Positions 1 to 7,800 of a DNA stretch of 64,000 nucleotides are shown here, piece after piece. Position numbers and translations under genes: made by a program. The notes beneath the pieces were generated by a model. The model worked only from the letters and a program-made list of their open reading frames with translations, was not told the origin of the DNA and did not search any database. Origin of the DNA: Candidatus Latescibacterota bacterium (GTDB taxonomy: Bacteria; JAAXHH01); assembly GCA_022823465.1 (NCBI GenBank), contig JAJEHX010000051.1, positions 1 through 64,000 of the forward strand, written 5' to 3'. Positions within the stretch are counted from its first letter, which is position 1. Every line of letters begins with the position of its first letter.

Positions 1-1006
1 TATGAATCCAGCGCAGCCAGGTGCGTATCTGTCGTCCCATGTTCAGGCTGGTGAAGGGTATCCACTCGACTACTCCTGCATCTGCGGTAGATACAGTGAG
101 GGTCGACCGGGTCAGCGGAATGCGGTTGTCCATTTCAGACACGGTCAGCGTGGCGGTTTCTGCGCCTTCCTCGGGCAGGTTCAGCGTGATGTAGGCCCAT
201 TCCGGCACCTGCCTGCGTGCCGCGTCCAGAAAGGATTCGAAAGGAGCGGCCGGTAATGGCGCGGACTCATCCCCGGGCTTTACCGGTTCCGACGCGGATT
301 GCGCGGCCCGTTGAGGTGGTTCCGTGCCTGTGAGCGTATAGACCAGGTCGCCGGCCCAACGATAGGAAATGACTACGCCGCTCAGCGAGATCAGGAAAAG
401 GGCGGGAAGGCACCAGACGCCGAAGGAATTATGCCAGTTGAAATCCCGGCTTTTCCCATTGATTCTGAAGTTCGGTACAAGAACGGCCTTGAACGCCGCC
501 AGGGTCCACCTTCGGGGCCACCATATGTACAGTCCCGTGATGGTCAGGAGGCAGAAGGCCAGGTTGCAGGCGCCCGTTACCGCGCGGGCGACCGCCCTGT
601 TTTCGCCTTCGGCGCCGAACCAGCGGTGCCAGTACATGATCTCCCGGAGGAAATCGCGGACGGCAATGTTGCCTTCGCCCCGGACGTCTCCGGTATAGGG
701 ATCGACGAAGACGGTTTTCGCCCGGCCGAATCGTACGACGTACGCCTCGGCCGGATCGGGACGAATGGTAACGGAGGTGGGCGCTGTTTCGGTCTCGACG
801 CTCCGGACCTCCGTGAGCACCGTGTCGAGGTCCATGCGCTCGGCGCCGGGATGAGGGGGATGGACCGTGGCGTATTCCCGATTGGCGAAGTCTACGATCT
901 GGCTTTGGAAGGTGAGCAGCACACCGGTCACGGACATGATCAGAATGACGATGCCGGCGACGACGCCCGAGGAGAGATGGATCCAGAAGATGGTCTTACG
1001 AAACAT
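1..1006 (-). CDS. PepSY-associated transmembrane protein (partial, C-terminus off the window)
   Basis: Reading the minus strand from the ATG at 1006, an open frame runs off the left edge (335 codons visible). The N-terminus MFRKTIFWIHLSSG is followed by a membrane helix at about residues 12-34. A periplasmic PepSY-like stretch follows, including EAYVVRFGRAKTVFVDPYTG. Further helices lie around ACNLAFCLLTITGLYIWW and the NWHNSFGVWCLPALFLIS segment. His residues in WHRWFG and NWHNSFG and the late RQIRTWLRWIH segment fit the PepSY_TM family, inner-membrane proteins often linked to iron or siderophore uptake or to ferric reduction. The start is the first ATG at the head of the first helix. It lies downstream of feoA and the DtxR-type regulator on the same strand, which supports a metal-related role; the substrate is unknown. 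Confidence 0.85.
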   Translation of the reverse strand, partial: MFRKTIFWIHLSSGVVAGIVILIMSVTGVLLTFQSQIVDFANREYATVHPPHPGAERMDLDTVLTEVRSVETETAPTSVTIRPDPAEAYVVRFGRAKTVFVDPYTGDVRGEGNIAVRDFLREIMYWHRWFGAEGENRAVARAVTGACNLAFCLLTITGLYIWWPRRWTLAAFKAVLVPNFRINGKSRDFNWHNSFGVWCLPALFLISLSGVVISYRWAGDLVYTLTGTEPPQRAAQSASEPVKPGDESAPLPAAPFESFLDAARRQVPEWAYITLNLPEEGAETATLTVSEMDNRIPLTRSTLTVSTADAGVVEWIPFTSLNMGRQIRTWLRWIH

Positions 1007-1031
1007 GTAGCCCCCAAATAAACCTGCGGAA

Positions 1032-1060
1032 TTGACAGCGGTCGCCAGGGGGCGTATATT
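1032..1060 (+). promoter_or_regulatory. Sigma-70-type promoter for small RNA 1
   Basis: TTGACA at 1032-1037 and TATATT at 1055-1060 are separated by exactly 17 bases on the plus strand. It reads away from the PepSY gene and into a non-coding stretch that ends in a terminator hairpin, so no protein gene is served by it. Confidence 0.65.
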
Positions 1061-1065
1061 TCAAA

Positions 1066-1160
1066 ACAGGCCGGGACCGGATTGTACTCGCCAAGTGTAC
1101 GTATCCCCCTGGTCCAGGGACTATCGGGGAGAGCCGGCCAGCCGAACCGATAGTCCTTTT
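1066..1160 (+). ncRNA. Candidate small RNA 1, downstream of feoA
   Basis: About 95 nt lie between the predicted start 6-8 nt after the TATATT box and a T-run at 1157-1160. The RNA contains GGACC/GGTCC arms (about 1075-1079 and 1111-1115). It ends in a perfect 10-bp hairpin with arms at 1118-1127 and 1147-1156 followed by TTTT. The terminator 5' arm GGGACTATCG, its CCA prefix and an internal GTGTACGT are shared with candidate small RNA 2. There is no plausible coding frame on this strand. Regulation of, or by, the adjacent metal genes is inference. Confidence 0.55.
1118..1160 (+). terminator. Intrinsic terminator of small RNA 1
   Basis: GGACTATCGG (1118-1127) pairs perfectly with CCGATAGTCC (1147-1156) and is followed by TTTTAATT. 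In the minus direction there is no T-run after the stem, so it acts as a plus-strand terminator, not one for feoA. Confidence 0.7.
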
Positions 1161-1182
1161 AATTATGTTACATCCCTTCAGC

Positions 1183-1446
1183 TCAACCTCTTTCCACCAT
1201 GACCGAACGGGCCTCGGCGCAACGAATGGACAGGTGATACCTCCGAACGCGTATCTCGATCGGATCGCCCATGGGGGCGCGTTTGATCAATTCGATGGCT
1301 GTCCCGGGAAGCAGCCCCAGTTCCATCAGGTGCACTTCTTCTCCCGCCGTGCCCTTGATCTGCCTTATCGTCGCTTTCTCGCCCGGTTTCAGTTCATCCA
1401 GGCAAATCATCTGCGCTTGCGTGCTGGTAAAGAGTTCGGAATCCAT
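1183..1446 (-). CDS. feoA: FeoA-domain protein
   Basis: 87 aa, the normal size of a stand-alone FeoA. The SH3-like FeoA signature is visible: CLDELKPGEKATIRQIKG near the start, LMELGLLPGTAIELIKRAPM in the middle and DPIEIRVRRYHLSIR toward the end. FeoA is a small cytoplasmic partner of the ferrous-iron transporter FeoB. No feoB lies next to it, since both neighbours are visible (PepSY protein and DtxR-type regulator). This is therefore an orphan, either assisting a distant FeoB or acting as a free FeoA-type adaptor. The 304-nt gap upstream carries a divergent small-RNA promoter and a dyad likely to control this gene. Confidence 0.9.
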   Translation of the reverse strand: MDSELFTSTQAQMICLDELKPGEKATIRQIKGTAGEEVHLMELGLLPGTAIELIKRAPMGDPIEIRVRRYHLSIRCAEARSVMVERG

Positions 1447-1551
1447 GGATTATCTCGCGTCAGTGGGTCCGATGCCGGTACTTGCTGCGGAACTGAAAGG
1501 TGTGTCTGGAATAGGCCGTGTCCCCTTTCGTTTGAATCGATCCGTTTCCGT

Positions 1552-1590
1552 TATAGTATTGACCTGTCGTGCAGGTTTCCGTATACTATA
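1552..1590 (+). promoter_or_regulatory. Small RNA 2 promoter overlapped by nested palindromes (likely operator)
   Basis: On the plus strand TTGACC (1559-1564) and TATACT (1582-1587) are 17 bases apart. The promoter is framed by TATAGTAT (1552-1559) and its exact inverse ATACTATA (1583-1590). The spacer contains a second perfect dyad, ACCTG-5 nt-CAGGT (1562-1576). Such nested symmetry over -35, spacer and -10 is typical of a repressor operator and would also cover a minus-strand promoter for feoA. The regulator is unknown; the neighbouring DtxR-family protein is the obvious candidate. Confidence 0.6.
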
Positions 1591-1593
1591 GCT

Positions 1594-1697
1594 TAAGAGG
1601 GCCGTGTACGTCCGTACCGCCCTCAGGGACAGTATCACCTGTCCTGCCCAGGGACTATCGCCGGGCTTGCCGGGCCATGTCGCGATAGTCCCTTTTC
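1594..1697 (+). ncRNA. Candidate small RNA 2, upstream of feoA
   Basis: About 100 nt follow the promoter at 1559-1587. Three consecutive hairpins are visible: GAGGGC/GCCCTC (1597-1602 with 1619-1624), GGACAG/CTGTCC (1627-1632 with 1639-1644) and a terminator (1651-1692) followed by TTTT. The terminator 5' arm GGGACTATCG and the GTGTACGT upstream match small RNA 1, which suggests duplication. The RNA lies wholly between feoA and the DtxR-type gene, on the opposite strand to both. Confidence 0.6.
1651..1697 (+). terminator. Intrinsic terminator of small RNA 2
   Basis: A perfect 11-bp stem, arms 1651-1661 and 1682-1692 (GGGACTATCGC/GCGATAGTCCC), is followed directly by TTTTCATTT. It reads on the plus strand. 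Confidence 0.75.
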
Positions 1698-1750
1698 ATT
1701 TCGCGGCGGCTGATATCCCGCCGCCAGGCCACTGAATGCTTCGGCTTTCC

Positions 1751-2281
1751 TCACGCCGACTCCGATCGGATTACCAGGCATTCGCCCACTTCCTCGCATA
1801 CCGCGCAGGACTCCAGATCGCATATCGACAGCACGTTGGCGTCCCAGTAGGACTTCAGAAACGCTTTGCCGTGGGGGTCGTCCGACAGGAGGAACTGCAG
1901 AAACAGAAGGAGCCGCTCACCCGTCTTCGAGCTGATCAGGTGCTCGATTTTGCATGCGTCGATTTCCGCCTGTTCCGCGTCGATATGCAGGACGCCTTTG
2001 AGAAAGGCGATGAGGATCTGACGGTGCGACCATACCGACTGCGCCAGCCGGTTTCCCTCGTCCGAAAGCTTGAGGAACCGGTTCCGGTCCTCTTCGAGGT
2101 ATCCCTTTTCCCGGAGCGACTTGATCATGATCGACGCACTGCCCGGCGTGATGTGCATCTCCCGGGCCACGTCCGATACCCGGGCGTATCCCTGGTCCTC
2201 GATCAACTGCTGGACCGTCATCAGGTAGTGCGCGCCGCTGTGCGTGATCTCGTTGTGCTCGAATTCTCTCCAGACATCCAT
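1751..2281 (-). CDS. DtxR/MntR-family metal-dependent transcriptional regulator
   Basis: 176 aa. The N-terminal winged helix-turn-helix spans roughly residues 10-70; VSDVAREMHITPGSASIMIK is the recognition region and LREKGYLEEDRNRFLKLSDEG the wing. Residues 75-140 carry the metal-binding dimerisation domain, with DAEQAEIDACKIEHLIS matching the family's Cys/Glu/His ligand segment. The extreme C-terminus is Cys-rich (CDLESCAVCEEVGEC), which could bind iron or zinc and is an unusual addition. The family represses metal-uptake genes when Mn2+ or Fe2+ is bound. It sits upstream of feoA on the same strand and has its own consensus promoter with a dyad near the start of transcription. Confidence 0.9.
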   Translation of the reverse strand: MDVWREFEHNEITHSGAHYLMTVQQLIEDQGYARVSDVAREMHITPGSASIMIKSLREKGYLEEDRNRFLKLSDEGNRLAQSVWSHRQILIAFLKGVLHIDAEQAEIDACKIEHLISSKTGERLLLFLQFLLSDDPHGKAFLKSYWDANVLSICDLESCAVCEEVGECLVIRSESA

Positions 2282-2300
2282 AGACTGCCCGATTCGTTAT

Positions 2301-2385
2301 GGCAACAATCGTGTTGCCGGCACAATGAAAAGTTTGGCTATTCAAATATGGCTTCGAATTATATAACGTTTTGTAGGACTGTCAA
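2301..2385 (-). promoter_or_regulatory. Promoter and candidate operators of the DtxR-type regulator
   Basis: On the minus strand TTGACA (2385-2380) and TATAAT (2363-2358) are 16 bases apart, a near-perfect sigma-70 promoter. Just downstream is TTTGGCTATTCAAA (2333-2346, plus-strand reading), with TTTG/CAAA half-sites like those of MntR-type operators. Then comes a perfect GGCAACA-4 nt-TGTTGCC dyad (2301-2318) in the 5' untranslated region. Autoregulation is a reasonable inference. Confidence 0.6.
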
Positions 2386-2464
2386 GAAAAATGTGGACAG
2401 ACCGCTTTTTTTTCGCGCACACGCGCACACGTACGGCACGCATACGCACAAATATGTGTTACGG

Positions 2465-2493
2465 TTGATTTTAAGCCGGGTTGAATGTATTTT
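2465..2493 (+). promoter_or_regulatory. Promoter of the GlnE-like gene
   Basis: TTGATT (2465-2470), a 17-base spacer and TATTTT (2488-2493) predict a transcript start near 2500. This excludes the in-frame ATG at 2481 as the start of the downstream gene and supports the ATG at 2541. Confidence 0.45.
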
Positions 2494-2540
2494 GTATTTT
2501 AGGAGTATTATGCCCCGGCAAACCGCCCCGGAACCTGAGT

Positions 2541-4847
2541 ATGACAGATACGATACCATTCGCGGAACTTTCGGAACGGCTCAAGGGCAATGATCTGCCG
2601 GATATCCTGGTGAGGGATCATATCGGCAGGATGGAACCGGCCTATTTCGAGCGTTACGAGCCCGAAGTAATCCGGCGCCATATCGAGATGATCAGCCGGC
2701 TTGGACCGGACAACGCCGCGGAGATCCACGTGGAGCCCCTGGACGATTCGACGTGGCGTCTTACCGTCGTGGCCTTCGATTACCTCTCGGTGATTTCCAT
2801 CCTGTCGGGGCTCCTGGCGTCCAGCGGGCTGAGCATACGCCGTGGGGACGTATTCACCTACACCGACGCGGAACCGGCCGGCGATCCGGGCAAGCGGTCC
2901 CACCGGCCGCACCGGCGCCATCGTGTTCGTTCAGGCGCTCCGGCCGCGTCGCCGGGCATTACCTCGTCGTCGCTGCGTTCCCTGCGCAAGATCGTGGATG
3001 TCTTCCGTGTGCACGCGCCATCGGAGGAGCCGCCGGACTGGCCGGCCATAACGCTGGAAATCAAGGACGCCATGCACAGTCTGCGGATGAACAGCGCCGG
3101 GGCGTTGCAGAGCAAAATCAACGAGCGCGTCATGGACTATCTTCGCCGCGAACAGGACCCGGAGACCTCCACCATGTTCCCGGTGCACGTGGCGATCGAC
3201 AACGACACCGGCTCCGGGTCGACCCGTCTCGGCATCACGGGCCAGGACACGCCGGCGTTCCTGTATGCCCTGTCGACCGCCCTGGCGCTGCGAAACATCA
3301 ACATTCGAAGAATTGATATCGCGGCCACGGGGGCCCAGGTGCGGGACACGCTCGAGGTGACCGATCGGCGCGGATTGAAAATCACCGATCCGAGGAAACT
3401 CCATGAACTGCGATTCGTGATCACCCTCATCAAGCAGTTCACCCATTTGCTGACCCGGGCGCCGAATCCCGCCCAGGCCCTGGAACACTTTAATCACCTG
3501 ATCGATCAGGTCCTGGCCAACGTACGGCCCGGCCGGGCGATGGAAGAGATGTTCGACCAACTGGAGAAGCAGGAAGTAATCGGCGCGATGGCGAAACTCT
3601 TCGGCACGAGCGATTTCCTGTGGAAAGACTTCCTCAGGATGCAATACAAGAACCTGTTCCCCGTGCTGCAGGACATCAAGGTGGTCGGAATCGTCAGATC
3701 GCGGGAGCAGATGGAAAGCGAACTGGCCGCACGGTTGTCCAGGGTCGTAAGCTACGCCCGCCGCAAGCAGTTGCTGAACCAGTACAAGGATAAGGAGATG
3801 CTGCGGATCAGCATGCGTCAGATCCTGGAGAAAAACGAAGATATCCAGGCTTTCTCCCATGAACTGACCACGCTGGCGGAGGTGGTGCTGGAATCCGCGT
3901 ACGATATCTGCGACCGGGAGCAGCGCCGGCAATACGGCGAGCCCCTGCTTCCCTCCGGCGAGCCCTGCGTCTTCAGTATCTGCGCGCTGGGGAAATGCGG
4001 CGGCCGGGAACTCGGTTGGGCTTCAGATATCGAATTATTGTTCGTCTACGCCGGACAAGGCAGTACGAGCGGCCCCCATGCCCTGTTGAATTCGGAGTAC
4101 TACGAGCGGCTGGTACGCATGATCTGCGGCACCATCGAATCCCGGAGAGAAGGCCTGTTCGAGATCGACCTCCGGCTCCGGCCCTACGGCGAAAAGGGCG
4201 CGCTGGCCTCGTCCCTGGAAAAGTTCAACGCGTATTTCAACGAGAAGGGCGGCGCCCTGCCCTATGAGCGCCACGCCTTGATTAAACTGCGCGCCATCGG
4301 GGGCGATCCGGTCCTGGGCGCGAACGTCGAAGCGGCCCGGGACGTCTTCGTATACAACAGTACCCCGGTCGACGGCCGTTCGTGGACCCATCTGCGCGAA
4401 CGGCAGAACGACGAATTGGTCGAAACCGGCGCCATCAACGTTAAATACAGTTACGGCGGGTTGATCGACGTGGAGTATTTCGTGCAGGATCTGCAGATAC
4501 GCTACGGCGTCGACAATCCCGCGGTTCGCGGTCCGACCACGCTGGAGGCCATGGACGCCCTGAACAGGACCGGTTATCTTTCGGAAGAGGACCATGGCAT
4601 GCTCGGCACGGCGTATCGTTTCCTTGTCAGGCTGATCAACGCCCTGCGCATGGTGCGCGGCAACGCCAGGGACCTGGTCCTTCCGGACAAGACGTCCCAG
4701 GAATTCCTGTTTCTCGCCCGTCGCCTGGGATATGAGGAAGAAAACGGCGCCGAACCGGGCGAACGGTTGTGGCAGGATATTGAAAGAAACATGGAATGGG
4801 CGGCCAGGGCGCTGAGAACCCGTTTCGTCCATAAGCTGTTCGACTAG
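2541..4847 (+). CDS. GlnE-like nucleotidyltransferase with N-terminal ACT-like sensor region
   Basis: 768 aa from the ATG at 2541 (weak GGAA 7 nt upstream). Residues 1 to about 290 show ACT-like alpha/beta segments (for example STWRLTVVAFDYLSVISILS) as in GlnD. A helical region follows, containing EMLRISMRQILEKN, the GlnE 'LRI' element. The nucleotidyltransferase site lies around residues 485-500 (GGRELGWASDIELLFVY), with Glu replacing the usual second Asp. RLRPYGEKGAL (about 545) and WERQAL-like PYERHALIKLRAIGGD follow. The C-terminal PII-UTase-type helical domain is marked by YGGLIDVEYFVQDLQI. GlnE adenylylates glutamine synthetase and has two such halves; here one half is fused to a sensor region. 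No glnA or PII gene is in the window. tamB follows after 33 nt. Confidence 0.75.
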   Translation: MTDTIPFAELSERLKGNDLPDILVRDHIGRMEPAYFERYEPEVIRRHIEMISRLGPDNAAEIHVEPLDDSTWRLTVVAFDYLSVISILSGLLASSGLSIRRGDVFTYTDAEPAGDPGKRSHRPHRRHRVRSGAPAASPGITSSSLRSLRKIVDVFRVHAPSEEPPDWPAITLEIKDAMHSLRMNSAGALQSKINERVMDYLRREQDPETSTMFPVHVAIDNDTGSGSTRLGITGQDTPAFLYALSTALALRNINIRRIDIAATGAQVRDTLEVTDRRGLKITDPRKLHELRFVITLIKQFTHLLTRAPNPAQALEHFNHLIDQVLANVRPGRAMEEMFDQLEKQEVIGAMAKLFGTSDFLWKDFLRMQYKNLFPVLQDIKVVGIVRSREQMESELAARLSRVVSYARRKQLLNQYKDKEMLRISMRQILEKNEDIQAFSHELTTLAEVVLESAYDICDREQRRQYGEPLLPSGEPCVFSICALGKCGGRELGWASDIELLFVYAGQGSTSGPHALLNSEYYERLVRMICGTIESRREGLFEIDLRLRPYGEKGALASSLEKFNAYFNEKGGALPYERHALIKLRAIGGDPVLGANVEAARDVFVYNSTPVDGRSWTHLRERQNDELVETGAINVKYSYGGLIDVEYFVQDLQIRYGVDNPAVRGPTTLEAMDALNRTGYLSEEDHGMLGTAYRFLVRLINALRMVRGNARDLVLPDKTSQEFLFLARRLGYEEENGAEPGERLWQDIERNMEWAARALRTRFVHKLFD

Positions 4848-4880
4848 CGGCTTTGGTCGTCACTTCCCGGTAATGGCACA

Positions 4881-7800
4881 ATGAACCTGCGGCAAAACAA
4901 AAGAATCATAGGGCTGGGCCTGTTGACGTCGTTGATACTGGCAGCGAGCCTGGCCGTCTTCATCCTGCTGGGTACCGAATGGGGCATGAACCGGGCCCGC
5001 CACGCCGTCTTGTGGGCCGTCCAGGACCGGCTCAACGGACAGATCGCGATCGAACGGATCGAGCTCGGCACGCGGAAGCACCTGGCGATGCACGGCGTAT
5101 CCCTTCACCTGGACGATACCCTTGGCGGCGGGGAGGTCGCGGGAGCGGATGAAATCTGGATCAGCATCAACGGTTGGGACGCCCTGGTCGGACAGGCTCC
5201 GCCCTACCGCGTCGGTATCGATGGATTTCGCATGGCCTATATCGAAGACGCCGCCGGCAGTGGGAAGAGTTCCCTGGATCTGCTGCTGCAGGACCCGGCG
5301 CGCGACGCCGAAGCGGTCGAGACATCAGAAGGAGAAACCTCCGGCCTGCCCTTCGATCTGCACGACTTGCAGATCCGGAATGGCCTGTTCCGGTATTTCG
5401 ATCCCGCGGATTCCACGTCGGTGAGCGCCGGAGAAATCGAATTCCGCGGCGCCGTGCTCAGCCCATTCAGGGTGGACGCCGAAATAAGCGCCGGGCAGGC
5501 GGCTTTCAATATAGGTGGTTATGAGGACGCCGTATCGAGTCTGCAGGCGGCCGTATACTTCGAAGAGGACGCCCTTACGATTCACGGCCTGACGGCCGAA
5601 GCCGCCCATGGTCCGCCGATTTCCTATCTCGTGAACGGCGAACTCTCGACCGCGCGCGAGAAAACCGCCACCCTGGATATCGCCGCGAACGGGCAGGTGG
5701 GCGCCATACTGGAAATCATGGGTTTTGAAAACGACATGCCCGGCATTTTCAGCATGACCGGATCGCTTCGCAACACCCTTTCGGAACCGGACATAGAGGC
5801 GCGGTTCATATCGCCGGTAGTCCGTACCGAATACGGATCGTTCAAGCTGGCCACGGTGGATATGGCGTACGTGGAAGATGTGCTCACGGTATCCGGGTTC
5901 AGGGGCGTGCACGAAGCGGGATGGATATCGGGACGGGGCCTGCTCGATTTCTCCGGTGAGTTGACCGGATACCGCTTGCAGCTGGAGTCTCCCGGCATCA
6001 TGCTTCCCGCGCTGCCGCCGGTCCTTGTCGACGGCGGAAGCGGGTTCGAGGGCGAGGTGGAGTTTGCCTTCGAAATGGAAGGCGCGGGATTCGACGGTCC
6101 GCCTCGCAGGGCCGACCTGAACGCTTCTTCCACCCTGGTGAGCTTAAATGGCCTGCCGCTGCGGGAAGTGACGGCATCGGCAGGGTACCGCCGCGGCGAT
6201 CTCCGGGTCGATCTCCGGGAAGCGTCTTTCCAGGTAAGCACTGAAGGCCGGCTCGGCACGGATGGAAGCATCCGTTTGACCGGTCCGGTTGACGTGGATG
6301 ACATTGGCACCCTGCCCCCGCCACTGGATTTCGCAAAACTTCGCGGTTCGGCTGAACTGGATCTCTACCTGTTGGGCACGCTCCGGCGGCCGACCGTCCG
6401 GTTGGGCGGCTGGGTCGGCGGCCTCGCCTACGCCCATGTCCCTATCGGCGAAATGAAAATCGAAGGGTTTCTGGACGAAAGCGGCCAGCTTACTTTCAAT
6501 GCCGTGCTGGACAGGCTGGAGTTCCACGCTAGGACGCACCTGGCCGGGGACCAGGCGGTCTCCGGGTATTTCAACGTGCATGACCTCAGAATCGGGGACT
6601 ACCTCCCGGAAGAACCCGGGTGGGGGCTGGATGCCATCCTTCGCATGGAGGGCGATGTAACCGGTACCATAGCACAGCCCCTCGTCACCGGGAAGGGCAC
6701 CGTACGAAACCTGGTGATTCGAAATGAAGACCTGGGCGGCACTGATTTGGACATGACGCTCAGCAAAGACCGTCTGGATTTCACCATGACGCGAACCCCG
6801 GGGCCCACTGTTTTCGCGGAAGGATCGGTCGAACTGACCGGGCAATACCCTTACGATCTGAAAGTCGATCTTATCCATACCTCGCTGTCTCCGCTCCTCT
6901 CCATACTCTCCAAGAGACCGATCGAAGACAGCACCGCCCGGTTCAGCGGGAACATACATGCCGTGGGACTGGCCGGGTATCCGGATCTGTCCACCGTAAC
7001 GGTCTCCCTCGATTCGCTGGGTATCATGATAGACGACCGGGAACTGTATTTCGCGGCCCCCTCCACCGTGAAACTCGAAAACCAGGTGATTACCGTGGAC
7101 GAATTCAGGCTGACGGGTGATTTCGGACAGGTAACGGTCAACGGTACGGCGAGTCTCGCCGCAGATGGTCGGGTCGACCTCGAGACTGTTCTCGAAGACG
7201 TGCAGCTGGAATTCATCTCGCCTTTCCTGGTGTCGGACGGCACATTCAGCGGAGCCTTGGACGGCGTGATCTCGATGGGAGGAACCCCCGGGGACCCCAC
7301 GATCAACAGCCTGCTGACCGTTTCGGATGTGAATTACGCGATAGAAGGCAGGACCGACCTGCTAGGCACGGTGACCGCCTCCGTGTTCTACAAAGACCGG
7401 TTGCTGCGGATACCCGTTCTTTCGGTGCAGTCTCCGCTGGGACTGTCGGAGGTCACCCTGGCCTATCCCGTCGACCTGCGCTGGGCGCCGGTGGATCAGC
7501 CCGAAGCAGATCCGTCCGGTGAAAGATACACGGCGTCCCTGGCTGTGGAGAACCTGGCCGTGGCGCCCCTGAGGGAGTTCTTCGAGGTGGTGCCCGCCGA
7601 TCTGGATGGTTACATCAGAGGCAGGATCGACATAAACGGTTCGGTCCGGGACCGGCAGGACGTGACAGGGGTCGTGGCGCTGGATTCGCTGAAACTGTTC
7701 GGTTTGCAGAACGAGTTCGTCAACACCCATCCAATCCGGGCGCGCTTCGACGCGGAGCATATCGAATTGGACACACTGTCCGCCACGCTACGCCACAGAA

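Noticed and set aside
1118-1692. The two repeated hairpins as terminators of feoA and the DtxR gene
   Set aside because: The T-runs are on the plus strand; in the minus direction the stems are followed by GC-rich sequence.
1736-2593. 285-codon plus-strand frame across the DtxR-type gene
   Set aside because: It is the shadow of the regulator on the opposite strand; only its last 27 codons follow a ribosome site and are noted separately.
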